Positions 17,060 through 26,796 of a stretch of DNA of 64,000 nucleotides are shown one piece after another (position 1 is the stretch's first letter; every line of letters begins with the position of its first letter). A program made the position numbers and the translations under genes. The notes below the pieces were generated by a model. It did not search any database and had not been told where the DNA came from. It worked only from the letters and a program-made list of their open reading frames with translations. This DNA comes from CAVXFB01 sp963760935 (GTDB taxonomy: Bacteria; Planctomycetota; Planctomycetia; Pirellulales; Thermoguttaceae), in contig CAVXFB010000006.1 of the NCBI GenBank assembly GCA_963760935.1, positions 248,001-312,000 of the forward strand, written 5' to 3'.

Positions 17060-17620
17060 TTATGGCAGAGGGCGGACCGGCTGGCCGCCAATGCCTTGCG
17101 GTGTGGGAATGGCTTCGGGCCCTGGCCCCGGCACGAAAGCCGGTGCAGTGCCCGGGGGTCCCATGGGTGGCGCGGCGGCTGCCGTGCCGTGAGCCCCGCG
17201 ACGAAGCGTCTCGGCCCGCGCGAGCAGTTGTTCCGTCGGCACGACCATCTGCGGCTTCAACTGGTAGTCCAGCACGCGCTGATCGCGAATTTCGCCGGGA
17301 GTGAAGTTCTCTGAAACGAAGTCGATGGGCGGATACTCGTACCACGGCGCCGGCATCGGCTGCAGAACGGTCAGCGTCTCGTAGCCGTCCTTCACCAGGC
17401 GAATTTTGCGCGTGCCGTAGTAGGTGAAATTAGCCGAGACGGGCGTGACGCCGATCGGAGTGTCGTCGACGTATAGCAAAGCCCCCGGCGGATTGGTGCG
17501 CACGGTCATGCGCCGATGTACGCAGCCGGATTGGCACGCGCACAAGAGCAGCCCGAGCACAGTCCATGTGCCGAGCGATCGCAGGCGGTTGCATCGACGC
17601 GACAGGTTGCTTTCGACCAT
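17060..17620 (-). CDS. PEGA-domain lipoprotein
   Basis: Starting at the internal ATG 17620, a hydrophobic segment ends in LLLCACQSGC, a plausible lipoprotein signal. It is followed by a PEGA domain (VRTNPPGALLYVDDTPIGVTP..YYGTRKIRLVKDGYETL, residues about 40-85). The last 50 residues are Pro/Gly/Ala-rich. 186 aa. PEGA domains are small surface-associated beta folds of unclear partner. The stop codon abuts that of the DUF4129 gene with no gap, so the pair is convergent with no room for a separate terminator. Confidence 0.75.
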   Translation of the reverse strand: MVESNLSRRCNRLRSLGTWTVLGLLLCACQSGCVHRRMTVRTNPPGALLYVDDTPIGVTPVSANFTYYGTRKIRLVKDGYETLTVLQPMPAPWYEYPPIDFVSENFTPGEIRDQRVLDYQLKPQMVVPTEQLLARAETLRRGAHGTAAAAPPMGPPGTAPAFVPGPGPEAIPTPQGIGGQPVRPLP

Positions 17621-17806
17621 AAGCCCAAACTGCGGAGTACCAGGAAAACGGGGCGGCGAAGTATAGACGGCCTCGTTTGCCATGCCTAGGCCGAATTTTG
17701 GGTTTTACCCCCCGGGTAGACTAGTGACGAGGCAAGCCGACAGCTATACTTGACTGTTGGCCGGGGTTTGCAGCAAGTTGCCAGTTCGAGCGGTTCGGGT
17801 TCCGCT

Positions 17807-19096
17807 ATGGATGCATCGCCATCTCTTTGGGATCACTGCCTCGATTACGCTGCTCTGAGCGACATTGGGCAGCGGCGACTTAATAATCAAGACTCCTACG
17901 CCATTGTCCTAGCGGGCAGCCAGGATGACTTCCAGCGGCGCGGTCACTTCTTTATGGTGGCCGACGGCATGGGGGCCCATGCGGCGGGCGAATTGGCCAG
18001 CAAGATGGCGGCCGACATCGTTTCGCTAGTCTATCGCAAGCGGCTCGATCAATCGCCGCAAGAGGCAATCCTTTCGGCAACACTGGATGCCAACCACCAG
18101 ATCCATAATCGCGGTTTGGCCAGCCCGGATTTTCGGGGCATGGGAACCACCGCCACGGCCTTGGTCTTGCTGCCGTCCGGGGCGTTGGCGGCGCACGTCG
18201 GCGACAGCCGGGCCTATCGTGTTCGCGCCGGCCGCATCGAACAGTTGACGTTCGACCATAGTCTTGTGTGGGAAATCCGCGCTGCTGGCCAAGCGCCCGA
18301 CGCCGAATTACCTGCGTTTGTCTCAAAAAACATCATCACTCGTTCGCTTGGCCCAAATCCGGCGGTGAAGGTCGATTTGGAAGGTCCGTTTGCGACTGAA
18401 GTTGGAGACAAGTTCCTGCTGTGCAGCGACGGTCTGTGCGGTCAAATCAGCGATGAAGAGATTGGCATGGTGTTGGAGTCGCTTTCGCCGGCCGACGCGG
18501 TTCGAGCGTTGGTCGATTTAGCCAACTTGCGAGGTGGTCCCGACAATATCACGGCGGTCGTCGCCCACGTGCTCGGCCCGCAAGTGGCCCAGACAACGGT
18601 ATCCGATACAGCCGCGGAATCTCCGTTGCGAGGCGATCGGGTGGTACACCTGTTGGTTTGGGCGATCCTCGGCATCGGTCTGGCGGCGGCTGGGGGATTA
18701 CTGGCCTCCGGTTATCCGCTGATTGCCTTGTTTATGGTGCTGGCGGCCACAATTGCCGCTGTGACGGCGACCATGGTGCGGAGTGCTGCTTCGGCCGATG
18801 GATTTCTGTCAGATTCTCGCCATTTCGGCCGCGGGCCCTACGTTAGCTGCAATTGTCTGCCGAGCGCCGAATTTCTTGCCCGGCTGGCCGAAATCAACCA
18901 GCAGTTGCATGACTCGGCCGTTGAGGAAAAATGGCCTGCCGATTGGCTGCCGTTCGAGCGATTGCTGGTCGATGCGGACTCTGCCAAGCAACTGGGCAAC
19001 GTGACGGGTGCGGTCCGGGCCGAGTTGCAAGCGATGAGTTGCATAATGGCCCAGCTTCGCCAGCTTCGCGATGCTGCCATTGAAGGCGACGCGTAG
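17807..19096 (+). CDS. PP2C-type Ser/Thr protein phosphatase with membrane segment
   Basis: Dephosphorylates Ser/Thr phosphoproteins, the counterpart of kinases such as the one at 35908-37020. PPM motifs are complete: SDIGQRRLNNQDSY, VADGMGAHAAGE, HVGDSRAYR, CSDGLCG and GGPDNITAVV, covering residues about 13-260. Two hydrophobic segments (residues about 285-330) follow, then a helical C-terminal region of about 95 residues with no known domain. 429 aa. ATG 17807 is preferred over the upstream TTG at 17750. Two manganese ions are expected in the active site. Confidence 0.88.
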   Translation: MDASPSLWDHCLDYAALSDIGQRRLNNQDSYAIVLAGSQDDFQRRGHFFMVADGMGAHAAGELASKMAADIVSLVYRKRLDQSPQEAILSATLDANHQIHNRGLASPDFRGMGTTATALVLLPSGALAAHVGDSRAYRVRAGRIEQLTFDHSLVWEIRAAGQAPDAELPAFVSKNIITRSLGPNPAVKVDLEGPFATEVGDKFLLCSDGLCGQISDEEIGMVLESLSPADAVRALVDLANLRGGPDNITAVVAHVLGPQVAQTTVSDTAAESPLRGDRVVHLLVWAILGIGLAAAGGLLASGYPLIALFMVLAATIAAVTATMVRSAASADGFLSDSRHFGRGPYVSCNCLPSAEFLARLAEINQQLHDSAVEEKWPADWLPFERLLVDADSAKQLGNVTGAVRAELQAMSCIMAQLRQLRDAAIEGDA

Positions 19097-19196
19097 CGCG
19101 CGGTTCCGCCTTCCGGGGAACGACCTCTTCTGATACACTCCCCCGCCCGCTCGGTGCGGAAAAACATTGCCATATTGCGCGACAAGGAGGTCGCCG

Positions 19197-20798
19197 GTGC
19201 GATTGACGTGGCCAATTCGATTGAAGCTGCTGCTGGGGCTGGGCCTTCTGGTTCTGGTCGTGGCCATTCTTTCGAGCACCAGTCTGGTGGCGATCTACGC
19301 CTATCGCAATCTGGTCGACAGTCTGAGCTGGCGTGCCAGCGAGTTGCCTTTGGCTGCTGAAATCAGTCGCCATGTGAGCGACCTTCGCATCACGCTCGGC
19401 GAATTGCGCGGCCCGCCGGACAGCGCGTTTCCCGACAACCATCGAAACCTGGGTGCCGTCAATCTGTGGGCGGTTCGCGATCAATTCCGCTCGCAGTTGG
19501 AGGAGGTCGATCAATCGCTACAGCAGTACCGCGACCAAATGGACAGTGAGATGCGGGCCGATCCTCGGATATCGGGCCACGAGCGCGAGCAAGAGACCCT
19601 GCGCAAGATCGAGAACCAACTTGCCCGCATCCGCAAGGCCAATCACGATGAAGACTGGATGCTGGATATCCAAAAGATCGTCTGGCTCGACGTCGAGTTG
19701 GAACAGTTGCAGGACCTTGCCAAGGAACTGCCGAGCCACTTGCTTCGAAAACTGGCCGGCTTTGCCAACGAAGTCCGCGGTCAATATCGCGGGCTGATTC
19801 TCACCGCTTGGACCGCCACGGTGTCGGCGTGCCTGGTGTTCCTCTTGTTTATCGGGCTGTCGTATCGCTGGATCTTCCGACCGCTACGAACGTTGATCGC
19901 CGGGTCGCGGCGCGTGGCCGCCGGCGAGTTCGGCCATCGCATTCACCTGGAGACCGGCGACGAAATGGCCGAGTTGGCCAAGGCGCTCAACGACATGACG
20001 ATCCGCTTTCAGGAGATTCGCGACGACCTGGATCAAAAGGTGCGGGAGCGGACGATGCAGGCGGTGCGCAGCGAACAGCTTGCCAGTGTCGGCTTCTTGG
20101 CCGCCGGCGTGGCCCACGAGATCAATAATCCGCTGGCGTCGATCGCCATGTGCGCCGAGTCGCTCGAAGGGCGGTTCCATGAGACACTCGACAGTTCTGA
20201 CCCGCGGCAGACCGTGATTGCCGACTACCTCCGCATGATCCAGAGTGAGGCATTCCGCTGCAAAGGAATTACCGAGAAGCTGTTGGACTTTTCGCGCATC
20301 GGGCCGGGCAAACGCGAGAACACCGAGCTCGGCCAACTTGTTCACGGCGTGATCGAAATGCTCCGGCACATGGGCAAGTACCAGGGAAAACAGATCGACT
20401 TTACCCCATCGGATACTGTCATCGCGCCGGTGAACCCCCAGGAAATCAAACAAGTCATGCTCAACTTGCTGACCAACGCCTTGGATAGCCTCGACGAAGG
20501 GGGCACCGTTCGCGTCGACCTGGACGTCGAAGGCGAATGCGCGGCGCTTTCGGTCAGCGATAACGGTTGTGGCATGGAGCCAGCCGTGTTGGAGCATATT
20601 TTCGAGCCGTTCTACACACGCCGTCGCGGCGGTCAGGGCATCGGCTTGGGCCTGTCGATCACGTATCGCATCATTGCCGACCACGGCGGAAAGATCGAAG
20701 CCACCAGCGGCGGCGCCGGCCGGGGCTCGATGTTCCGCATCCGACTTCCCTTGGCCGCATCGCAGAAGGAGAGCCACTATCGTCGCCAAGCCGCATAA
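19197..20798 (+). CDS. Sensor histidine kinase, NtrB-like
   Basis: Membrane sensor that phosphorylates the sigma-54 activator encoded next. Two transmembrane helices (residues 10-36 and 203-224) enclose a helical periplasmic sensor of about 165 residues, followed by HAMP (about 225-280). The HisKA motif FLAAGVAHEINNPL carries phospho-acceptor His307. The ATPase domain shows LLTNALDSL (N box), VSDNGCGM (G1), FEPFYTRRR and GIGLGLSI (G2). The GTG start at 19197 is decided by AAGGAGG at 19184-19190. 533 aa. It overlaps the regulator by about 17 bases, implying coupled translation. Signal unknown. Confidence 0.9.
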   Translation: MRLTWPIRLKLLLGLGLLVLVVAILSSTSLVAIYAYRNLVDSLSWRASELPLAAEISRHVSDLRITLGELRGPPDSAFPDNHRNLGAVNLWAVRDQFRSQLEEVDQSLQQYRDQMDSEMRADPRISGHEREQETLRKIENQLARIRKANHDEDWMLDIQKIVWLDVELEQLQDLAKELPSHLLRKLAGFANEVRGQYRGLILTAWTATVSACLVFLLFIGLSYRWIFRPLRTLIAGSRRVAAGEFGHRIHLETGDEMAELAKALNDMTIRFQEIRDDLDQKVRERTMQAVRSEQLASVGFLAAGVAHEINNPLASIAMCAESLEGRFHETLDSSDPRQTVIADYLRMIQSEAFRCKGITEKLLDFSRIGPGKRENTELGQLVHGVIEMLRHMGKYQGKQIDFTPSDTVIAPVNPQEIKQVMLNLLTNALDSLDEGGTVRVDLDVEGECAALSVSDNGCGMEPAVLEHIFEPFYTRRRGGQGIGLGLSITYRIIADHGGKIEATSGGAGRGSMFRIRLPLAASQKESHYRRQAA

Positions 20799-22158
20799 CC
20801 GACTGAAGCTGTTGTTCGCCGACGATGAGAAATCGTTGCAGGAACTGATGCGCCTGGAATTGCCGCGGATGGGCCACGAAGTGACCGTCTGTCCCGATGG
20901 CACCACGGCCCTGGCCGCGCTCGATCGGAACACGTACGATTGTATCCTCGTGGACCTCGACATGCCCGGCTGCAATGGCATCGAGGTGATCGCCCGGGCA
21001 AAGCAACTTTCACCTGACACCGACGCGGTAGTGTTGACCGGCAAGTCGTCATTGGAGACTGCCGTTGCCGCATTGCGCCACGGCACGTTCGACTATCTAA
21101 CAAAACCTTGCAAACTGGTGGACTTGGAGGGAGTGCTGCGGCGCATGGCGGAAAAGCGCGAACTGACCAACAAGTACCGCGCACTAAAGCAACGGCTGCA
21201 ACGACTCGAAGGTGCGCCGGACCTCATCGGTCAATCGCAAAAAATGAACTACGTTTGCCGGCTGATTGCCAAGGTTGCGCCAACCGAATCGACGGTGTTG
21301 ATCCTGGGCGAAACGGGAACCGGAAAGGAACTGGTGGCCCGGGCCGTACACGAGCAAAGCCTGCGAGCCGATATGCCGCTGGTTCCGGTCAACTGCGGCG
21401 CGCTGCCCGAGGCCTTGATCGAAAGCGAGCTATTCGGCCATCGCAAGGGAGCCTTCACCGGAGCGGAAGAACACCGCATCGGGCTGCTTCAGGTGGCCAA
21501 CGGTGGCACGCTGTTCCTCGACGAAATCGGTGAACTGCCCAAGGCGATGCAAGCCAAGCTGCTGCGGTTTCTTGAAAGTGGGGAAGTCCGCCGCGTCGGC
21601 GATAACGAATCGTTCACCTACGATGTCCGGGTGATCTGCGCCACGAACCGCAATCTACCAGAAATGGTTGCCGGCGGAGAATTCCGCGAAGACCTCTGGT
21701 TTCGCATCAACACTTTTGAAATACCCTTGCCTTCCTTACGGGAGCGGATCGAAGACATTCCGCCGCTGGCCCGGCATTTGGCCGCACGCTTCGGCGCGTC
21801 GGTGGCCGGCGATGAACAAGTCTTCTCGCCCGAGGCGCTCACGGCGCTCCGGGACCACAGTTGGCCGGGCAACGTCCGCGAGTTGGCCAACGTGATCGAG
21901 CACGCGATGATCCTCTGCGACGCGCCGCCGATCCGGCCCGAACATTTGCCGCAGCGCTTCCTTGCTCCAGCGGCCGAGTCGATCCCCTTTCAGCCGGCCG
22001 CGACGCTGAATCTCCGCTCGTTGGAAATGCAGGCGATTCACGAGGCGCTAAGCCGCCACCACGGCAACAAACCGAAGGCGGCCGAGGAACTCGGCATCAG
22101 CATCAAGACGCTCTACAACAAGCTCAATCAGGCGACACCATTGGGCAAGACGGCGTGA
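20782..22158 (+). CDS. Sigma-54-dependent response regulator, NtrC-like
   Basis: Activates sigma-54 promoters when phosphorylated. The receiver domain (residues 8-120) has the acidic pair in FADDEKS, phospho-Asp in CILVDLDMPG, and conserved Thr and Lys in VLTGKSS and YLTKPC. The AAA+ domain has Walker A GETGTGKE, an intact GAFTGA loop, Walker B GGTLFLDEIGELP and an Arg finger region. A Fis-type helix-turn-helix ends the protein (NKPKAAEELGISIKTLYNKL). No ATG/GTG/TTG starts the domain: the expected codon before AKPHNRLKLL is GTC at 20782, after AAGGAG at 20766-20771. A base error (GTG to GTC) or a rare start is possible. Confidence 0.88.
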   Translation, partial: VAKPHNRLKLLFADDEKSLQELMRLELPRMGHEVTVCPDGTTALAALDRNTYDCILVDLDMPGCNGIEVIARAKQLSPDTDAVVLTGKSSLETAVAALRHGTFDYLTKPCKLVDLEGVLRRMAEKRELTNKYRALKQRLQRLEGAPDLIGQSQKMNYVCRLIAKVAPTESTVLILGETGTGKELVARAVHEQSLRADMPLVPVNCGALPEALIESELFGHRKGAFTGAEEHRIGLLQVANGGTLFLDEIGELPKAMQAKLLRFLESGEVRRVGDNESFTYDVRVICATNRNLPEMVAGGEFREDLWFRINTFEIPLPSLRERIEDIPPLARHLAARFGASVAGDEQVFSPEALTALRDHSWPGNVRELANVIEHAMILCDAPPIRPEHLPQRFLAPAAESIPFQPAATLNLRSLEMQAIHEALSRHHGNKPKAAEELGISIKTLYNKLNQATPLGKTA

Positions 22159-23081
22159 GGCGCCGCTTGCGCGGTCGGTGACTTTTGCTGAGCCGTCTAT
22201 TCGATCGGACTGACAAGATTTGCGGGATAAGCAGATAACGAATTGACGGATCAATTCTGCTCATCCGGTTGATCTTCTGTCTTTGACCGGTCTTTCGCTT
22301 GCGAAAGTTCTGACTTATCTCAGGCGCGCCGGCAAATTCTTCCTGCCTTCTCGCGCAACTCTGTCAGTTGCCGAAGGCTTGTCGGCTTTGTGTATGGTGC
22401 CGCGCGGCTGCGAAAGAATCTCAGCTTTTCAGCGAGAATTCTTGAAGTTCTTTTTGACTTCGCGCAAGCGTCGGGCATATAGAAGTACTGGGAAGAAGCG
22501 ACGCGAGTTCTCGGCTGATTCCAAAACGGCCGCGTGGCGCTTCCATGTGCTTCTGAGCGAGAAAGCCGTCTCATGATACGTGCTATCGGACCGCTGCGCT
22601 CTGCGTGGATTTACACGCGAAGCATGAGGTTGCCGCGATCGGGTCCGCCCGTCGGGGCGCTCGAGCAATCAACTGAGTGCCTTGGTGCGACGCCGCCGGT
22701 TGCGCGAGCAACAGGAAGACCTTCAGGCCGGGCTGGTCGATTATCAGGCGATACCGCCTTACCCGATTCGACCGCGGCCGCCCTCGTAGTCGCCGACTCA
22801 TTTGTCCAAACTTTTGCATAGGAGGATCAACAAGACTGTCGCTGGGCCACATTCTGTCACTCCCGAATAGGAGGATCATCGGATCATCGACGCTGTGAAT
22901 GTTCTCCACGACGCGTTTGCCTCTTTCGGACGTCTTGCCATTTAGCGGGCTCATAGCGGTTCGATCCGCGGCCCAAGTAACGTGCCCAGGCACGTAGCAC
23001 GTCCTAGCGGCAAACGCGTCGGTATTTTTTCTTGGTGGCGAAGGACGGAAAACGCTGCGGAGCCGCCGACGTAGCGGCCCA
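22159..23081. other. Gene-free stretch
   Basis: Over 900 bases downstream of the two-component pair and beyond the 3' end of GTPase 1. Short readings on both strands have no recognisable family or start signals. TGACAAGATTTGCGGGATAA near 22210 resembles dispersed filler sequence. Confidence 0.4.
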
Positions 23082-25014
23082 TCATGCGTCCAGCGATTTC
23101 ATGATCGTCTCGACTTCACGGAATGTCGGACTATCGACCACTTCCGCCCCGCGGCGAAGATCGGCCAAGCAGATCGCCGAGCAGTTCGCGTTCCAGCCAG
23201 TTGGCCAGCCACGCGGCCCGTTGCTGGGCGTAGCGGGATTGGAGCCGACCGAACAATCGGCCGGCGGCTTGGCGAACGCCTTCGCTGGTGGTGCTGACGA
23301 TCGCTTCGCCGCCGCCGGTGATGCCGCCGGCGATGGCCGCTTCGGTGGCGAGGTGGCCGGCCGTTGCGCCGGCGGCCTGCGCGGCCGCTTGGCCCGCCAA
23401 ATCGCCCGCAAAATGCAGGCCGGTGAAGAACAGACGCCACGGTGATGGCCGGCCGGGCTACGGCGGCCGCGTGGTCGAGCGATTGCAGGAACCGCACGGC
23501 CCTCGGGTTGGACCGCCGCCAGGCGTCGAGTTCGGCCCGCAGAAAAGCCTGATAATGTTCATCGACGGCGGGCAGGTTTTCGTGGGCAATTTGCACGCGG
23601 GCCAGCAGACTTGCCCGGGCGTGGCCGCCCAGCAATTGTTGCAGTCGCGGCCGCAGCGTGTCGTTGCCCACTTGGGCAAGGCGTTCGAGCTCGTCGAGCA
23701 GTTTCTCCACGGCCAGCACAATTGCCGCTCGCTCGCGCTGCTGAAACGTGGCGATAGGGTCGGAGGGCGGTCCGGCCACGGCATCCCAAGCAGCCCGCAC
23801 CGGCCACGTGACGCCACGGCCGATCACGCGATAAAAGCCATGGATCCGCCGCGACCAGTCCTGCCGCGAATCGTTCCACCAGCGGCGGATTTCTTCGACC
23901 AGCACGCTGGCTGGCAGCGACGGCCAACCGACGCGAGCCATTTCGCGTGGCCGACAGGGCCGAGGCGGCCGCCGACGAATTCGCCGGCCGCCGCGCGGAT
24001 CGATTCCAGGTACGCCGGCAGTCCGTCGTGCGGATCGAGCACGCGGATCAGCGCCCCGCGGAAGGTTTGGATCTTGATGGCGTCGAAGTGCAGTGCCGCC
24101 AGATCATCGCGGATGTTGGCTTCGCGGAGGGGAGAGGGAACGTTCGTGACGTTCCGTCGATTGTCGGGCAGACTGGTCGTTTCAGCCGCCGGTCTCTCGG
24201 CCGCGTTGTCACCCGATTGGTTGGCGTGCAGAACTCCTTCGACCACATACGACGGCAGCCGCAGTTCCTCGGCCGCACGGCGGTCGTAGGGAACTACATA
24301 GACCAAGTCCGGCCGCGCGCCGGTGTGCTCGCAGAAGGTCGCCAGCCACTGGGGCCAATAATCGCGGTCGGCCTCCAGGTCGCATTGATTGAAGACCACG
24401 ACGATCGGTTTTTGGGCGTCAACCGCGGCGCGAAAGAACTGCTTGACGGCCGCATCGTTGTACTTCTGTTGCGTGAGCACGGCCACCAGCACGTCGGCCG
24501 ATTGGCGAATGGCACGCGCACGCTGCCAGTTCACCGCCACATCGGAATCCACGTCGGGCGCATCCAGCAGCAGCAACTTCGGCGGTATCGTCGTGCTGGT
24601 CCGCCAAAAGAGGCGGTTCTCCGACGTATCGGAAAGTGGATCATCGGCCGACTGCCAGACGTGCAGCGTAAACGGCTCGAATAGCCGCTGTAGCAGAGCC
24701 GGATCGGATACATCGGGCGGCACAAGGCACACCGGGTGTTTCGTGCCGGCAGCCAATGGGCTGGAAGCGCTGGCCACCTCGCCGGCCAGATTATTGAAGA
24801 TCACCGACTTGCCGATGTTCGTACCGCCAACGACGGCCACGACCAACAGCGGCGGCAAATCGAGTTGCGCCACCAATTTGTTTTGCAGCAGGTCGAACCA
24901 CTCTTGGCCGGCTGGCGGCGCCACGCCCGCCGCGGCTGCCAACGGCGCCAAGGCCGCCAGCGCCCGGCTCAATCGGTCGATTTCGGCGGCAAATGAGGCG
25001 TAACTGCCAGACAT
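23082..25014 (-). CDS. Membrane GTPase 1, three frameshifts
   Basis: P-loop GTPase with G1 VGGTNIGKS, G3-like DAPDVDS and G4-like NQCD near residues 65-220. This is followed by a long helical region and a Gly/Ala-rich stretch near the C-terminus (GHLATEAAIAGGITGGGEA) that may insert in a membrane. Reading requires frame changes at about 23935 (ASVG to GWPSLP), about 23430 (TVASV to FFTGLHFAG) and about 23170 (LLGDL to LADLRRGAE), ending VETIMKSLDA at 23082. About 643 aa in total. Coding looks intact on either side of each break. Similar in design to GTPase 2 at 31647-33610. Function unknown; possibly dynamin-like envelope work. Confidence 0.68.
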
Positions 25015-25078
25015 GCGATCAGGCAACAAGGCTTTCTAAGGAGCCGTGCTCGAACGACTCGACCGATTTATGCTTATT

Positions 25079-25147
25079 TAGGAGGCGACTCCCGTCGCTG
25101 ATTGTCCGGGGATATTCGTCGTTATTGGTGACGGGAATCACCTCCTA
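25079..25147. repeat. TAGGAGG palindromic repeat pair
   Basis: TAGGAGGCGACTCCCGTCGC at 25079-25098 is inverted at 25128-25147 with 17 of 20 bases matching, around a 29-base spacer. It fills the gap between the ketosynthase-like gene's stop and GTPase 1's start and may terminate transcription. Confidence 0.65.
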
Positions 25148-25151
25148 CACA

Positions 25152-26420
25152 CTAGTCGCCGCGTCCGAGCACCAGCGCCACTGCTTGGCCGTTCATGGAA
25201 TAGCTGAGCACCAACGCGGCTGTGCCGGCCACGCTCCGCGGCTGGCCGTGGACGACGTTGATGGGGCACTGCGGGTCGGGATGTTCGTAGTTGAGTGTTG
25301 GCGGCACGAGTCCATGCTGAAGAGCCAGTAGACACAGGGCCGTCTCCAGCGATCCCGCGGCCGCGCCGAGATATCCGAAGTAGCTCTTCGGCGCCGTGAC
25401 CGGCACATCGCCGAGTGTATCGCGGATAGCGGCGGCTTCGATCCGGTCACCGTAGACGGTGCTGAGGCCGTGGGCGACGACAAACTCGATATCGGTCGGT
25501 TTTCGATTAGCGGCCTCTAACGCGGCGACAATCGCGCGACGCAGCGCGGACCCATGACGCACGTCGCCATTGCGGCAAGGCTCGAAACCGCGCGAGCAGC
25601 CAAGGATGCGGCCCAATACATTCGCACCGCGGGCCTTGGCATGCTGCTGGGTCTCAAGCACGAACGTTGCCGAACCTTCTCCGTTGACCAGCCCGTCGCG
25701 CTGGGCGTCAAAAGGACGGCACGCCGTGGCCGCGTCGCTGCTCTGACTGGTTTGCCCAAGCCCGTGGTTTCGCACCCAAAGCGCATGGTGAATTCGCGAA
25801 CTCACGCCGCCAGCGATCATCACATCGGCCTGGCCTCGCTCGACCACGCGGGCCGCTTCGGCCAAGGCCGAAAGTGACGAAACATCGGCGAGCGTCATCG
25901 TATTGTTTGGCCCGCGGGCGTCCTGGGCGATACCGATATGGCAAGCCGGCATATTGGGCAGATATTTGAGCATCCACAGCGGAAATAGTTCCGCTGTGAA
26001 CGACTGACCCCAGCGTTCAAAATCGAACTTGCCGTCAACGATGCAACGGCTGTAGGTGCCCGTCAGATCGTACAAGTCCAGCGGGATCATCTCGGCCCCG
26101 AGAATGACGCCCATCCGCTCGGGATCGACTGGCCGGTCGCGCAGGCCGGCGTCGATACAAGCCAAATCGGCGGCCGCAAAGCCCAATTGGATGTCGCGGC
26201 TCATGACCTTCAGGCTTTTGCGGGGGCGAACGTACTGCTTCGGATCGAAATCGGCCACCTCGCCGCCAATGGGCGCAGGCACCGCGGGATCATCATACAA
26301 GGGCAATGGGTGGATGCCACTTCGTCCTTCGCACAGGCAACGCCAAAACGGCTCTTTGCCGATGCCAATCGGGCTGACCACGCCCATCCCGGTAATCACA
26401 ATTTCTCGATAAGACGTCAT
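25152..26420 (-). CDS. Ketosynthase-like protein lacking catalytic Cys
   Basis: Full-length FabF-fold protein (422 aa) beginning YREIVITGMGVVSPIG. Compared without gaps to the FabF at 1162-2448, the active Cys position holds Asp179 (LADVSS in place of TACAASS). His of VAHGLST is kept, Lys of APKSYFGY is kept, but the second His is Tyr (FGYLGAAAG). It should not condense by the usual route. Such proteins act as chain-length-factor-like partners or malonyl decarboxylases in other systems. No matching active ketosynthase is adjacent; an acyl carrier protein lies at 29057-29300. Function inferred only as acyl-chain related. Confidence 0.82.
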   Translation of the reverse strand: MTSYREIVITGMGVVSPIGIGKEPFWRCLCEGRSGIHPLPLYDDPAVPAPIGGEVADFDPKQYVRPRKSLKVMSRDIQLGFAAADLACIDAGLRDRPVDPERMGVILGAEMIPLDLYDLTGTYSRCIVDGKFDFERWGQSFTAELFPLWMLKYLPNMPACHIGIAQDARGPNNTMTLADVSSLSALAEAARVVERGQADVMIAGGVSSRIHHALWVRNHGLGQTSQSSDAATACRPFDAQRDGLVNGEGSATFVLETQQHAKARGANVLGRILGCSRGFEPCRNGDVRHGSALRRAIVAALEAANRKPTDIEFVVAHGLSTVYGDRIEAAAIRDTLGDVPVTAPKSYFGYLGAAAGSLETALCLLALQHGLVPPTLNYEHPDPQCPINVVHGQPRSVAGTAALVLSYSMNGQAVALVLGRGD

Positions 26421-26796
26421 ACAATCGACAAGTCCGCAGAATGCGATTCTTCAGAAAACTCTATCGTAACGCGGCTTAGGCCGCAGCCAAAGGGCTTGGG
26501 CAAAATGTAACTTGCCGAGGCAGGTGGGGAAACACATCTTCCGGTGGGGTATTATACTGTGCGCGACGTTGAAGCGATACTAACCATCGGGGGATGGGAG
26601 GGTTGGTTTGTTCGGGAGCGTTTACGGCACATACTGCCGTTCACGCGGCACGCTTCGGCCCATCATCGACTATGACGCCGGCTAGCTGAAGTCTGTCTTC
26701 CGACTATTGACAATTTTTCCCTGCCGTGCGAGACTGCCCGGTTCTCCTACCCGCCGAATGGCTATACACGCAGCTCCACTTGGCGAAAGGGGCGTT
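26421..26796. promoter_or_regulatory. Divergent upstream region
   Basis: 376 bases between the divergently transcribed ketosynthase-like and acyl-CoA synthetase genes, so it should hold both promoters. No operator or clear -35/-10 pair was identified. Confidence 0.35.

Noticed and set aside
17758..17771. TGGCC...TTTGC upstream of the PP2C gene, resembling a sigma-54 -24/-12 promoter
   Set aside because: The GG-to-GC spacing is one base short of the required distance, so it is probably chance.
22283..22993. Open readings of 95-136 codons on both strands in the gap after the response regulator
   Set aside because: No ribosome sites, family patterns or plausible amino-acid composition; they look like chance openings in GC-rich DNA.
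23100..23450. Several Arg-rich readings overlapping GTPase 1
   Set aside because: They are out-of-frame shadows of a frameshifted gene; the correct frame gives GHLATEAAIAGG and RRGAEVVDSPTF.
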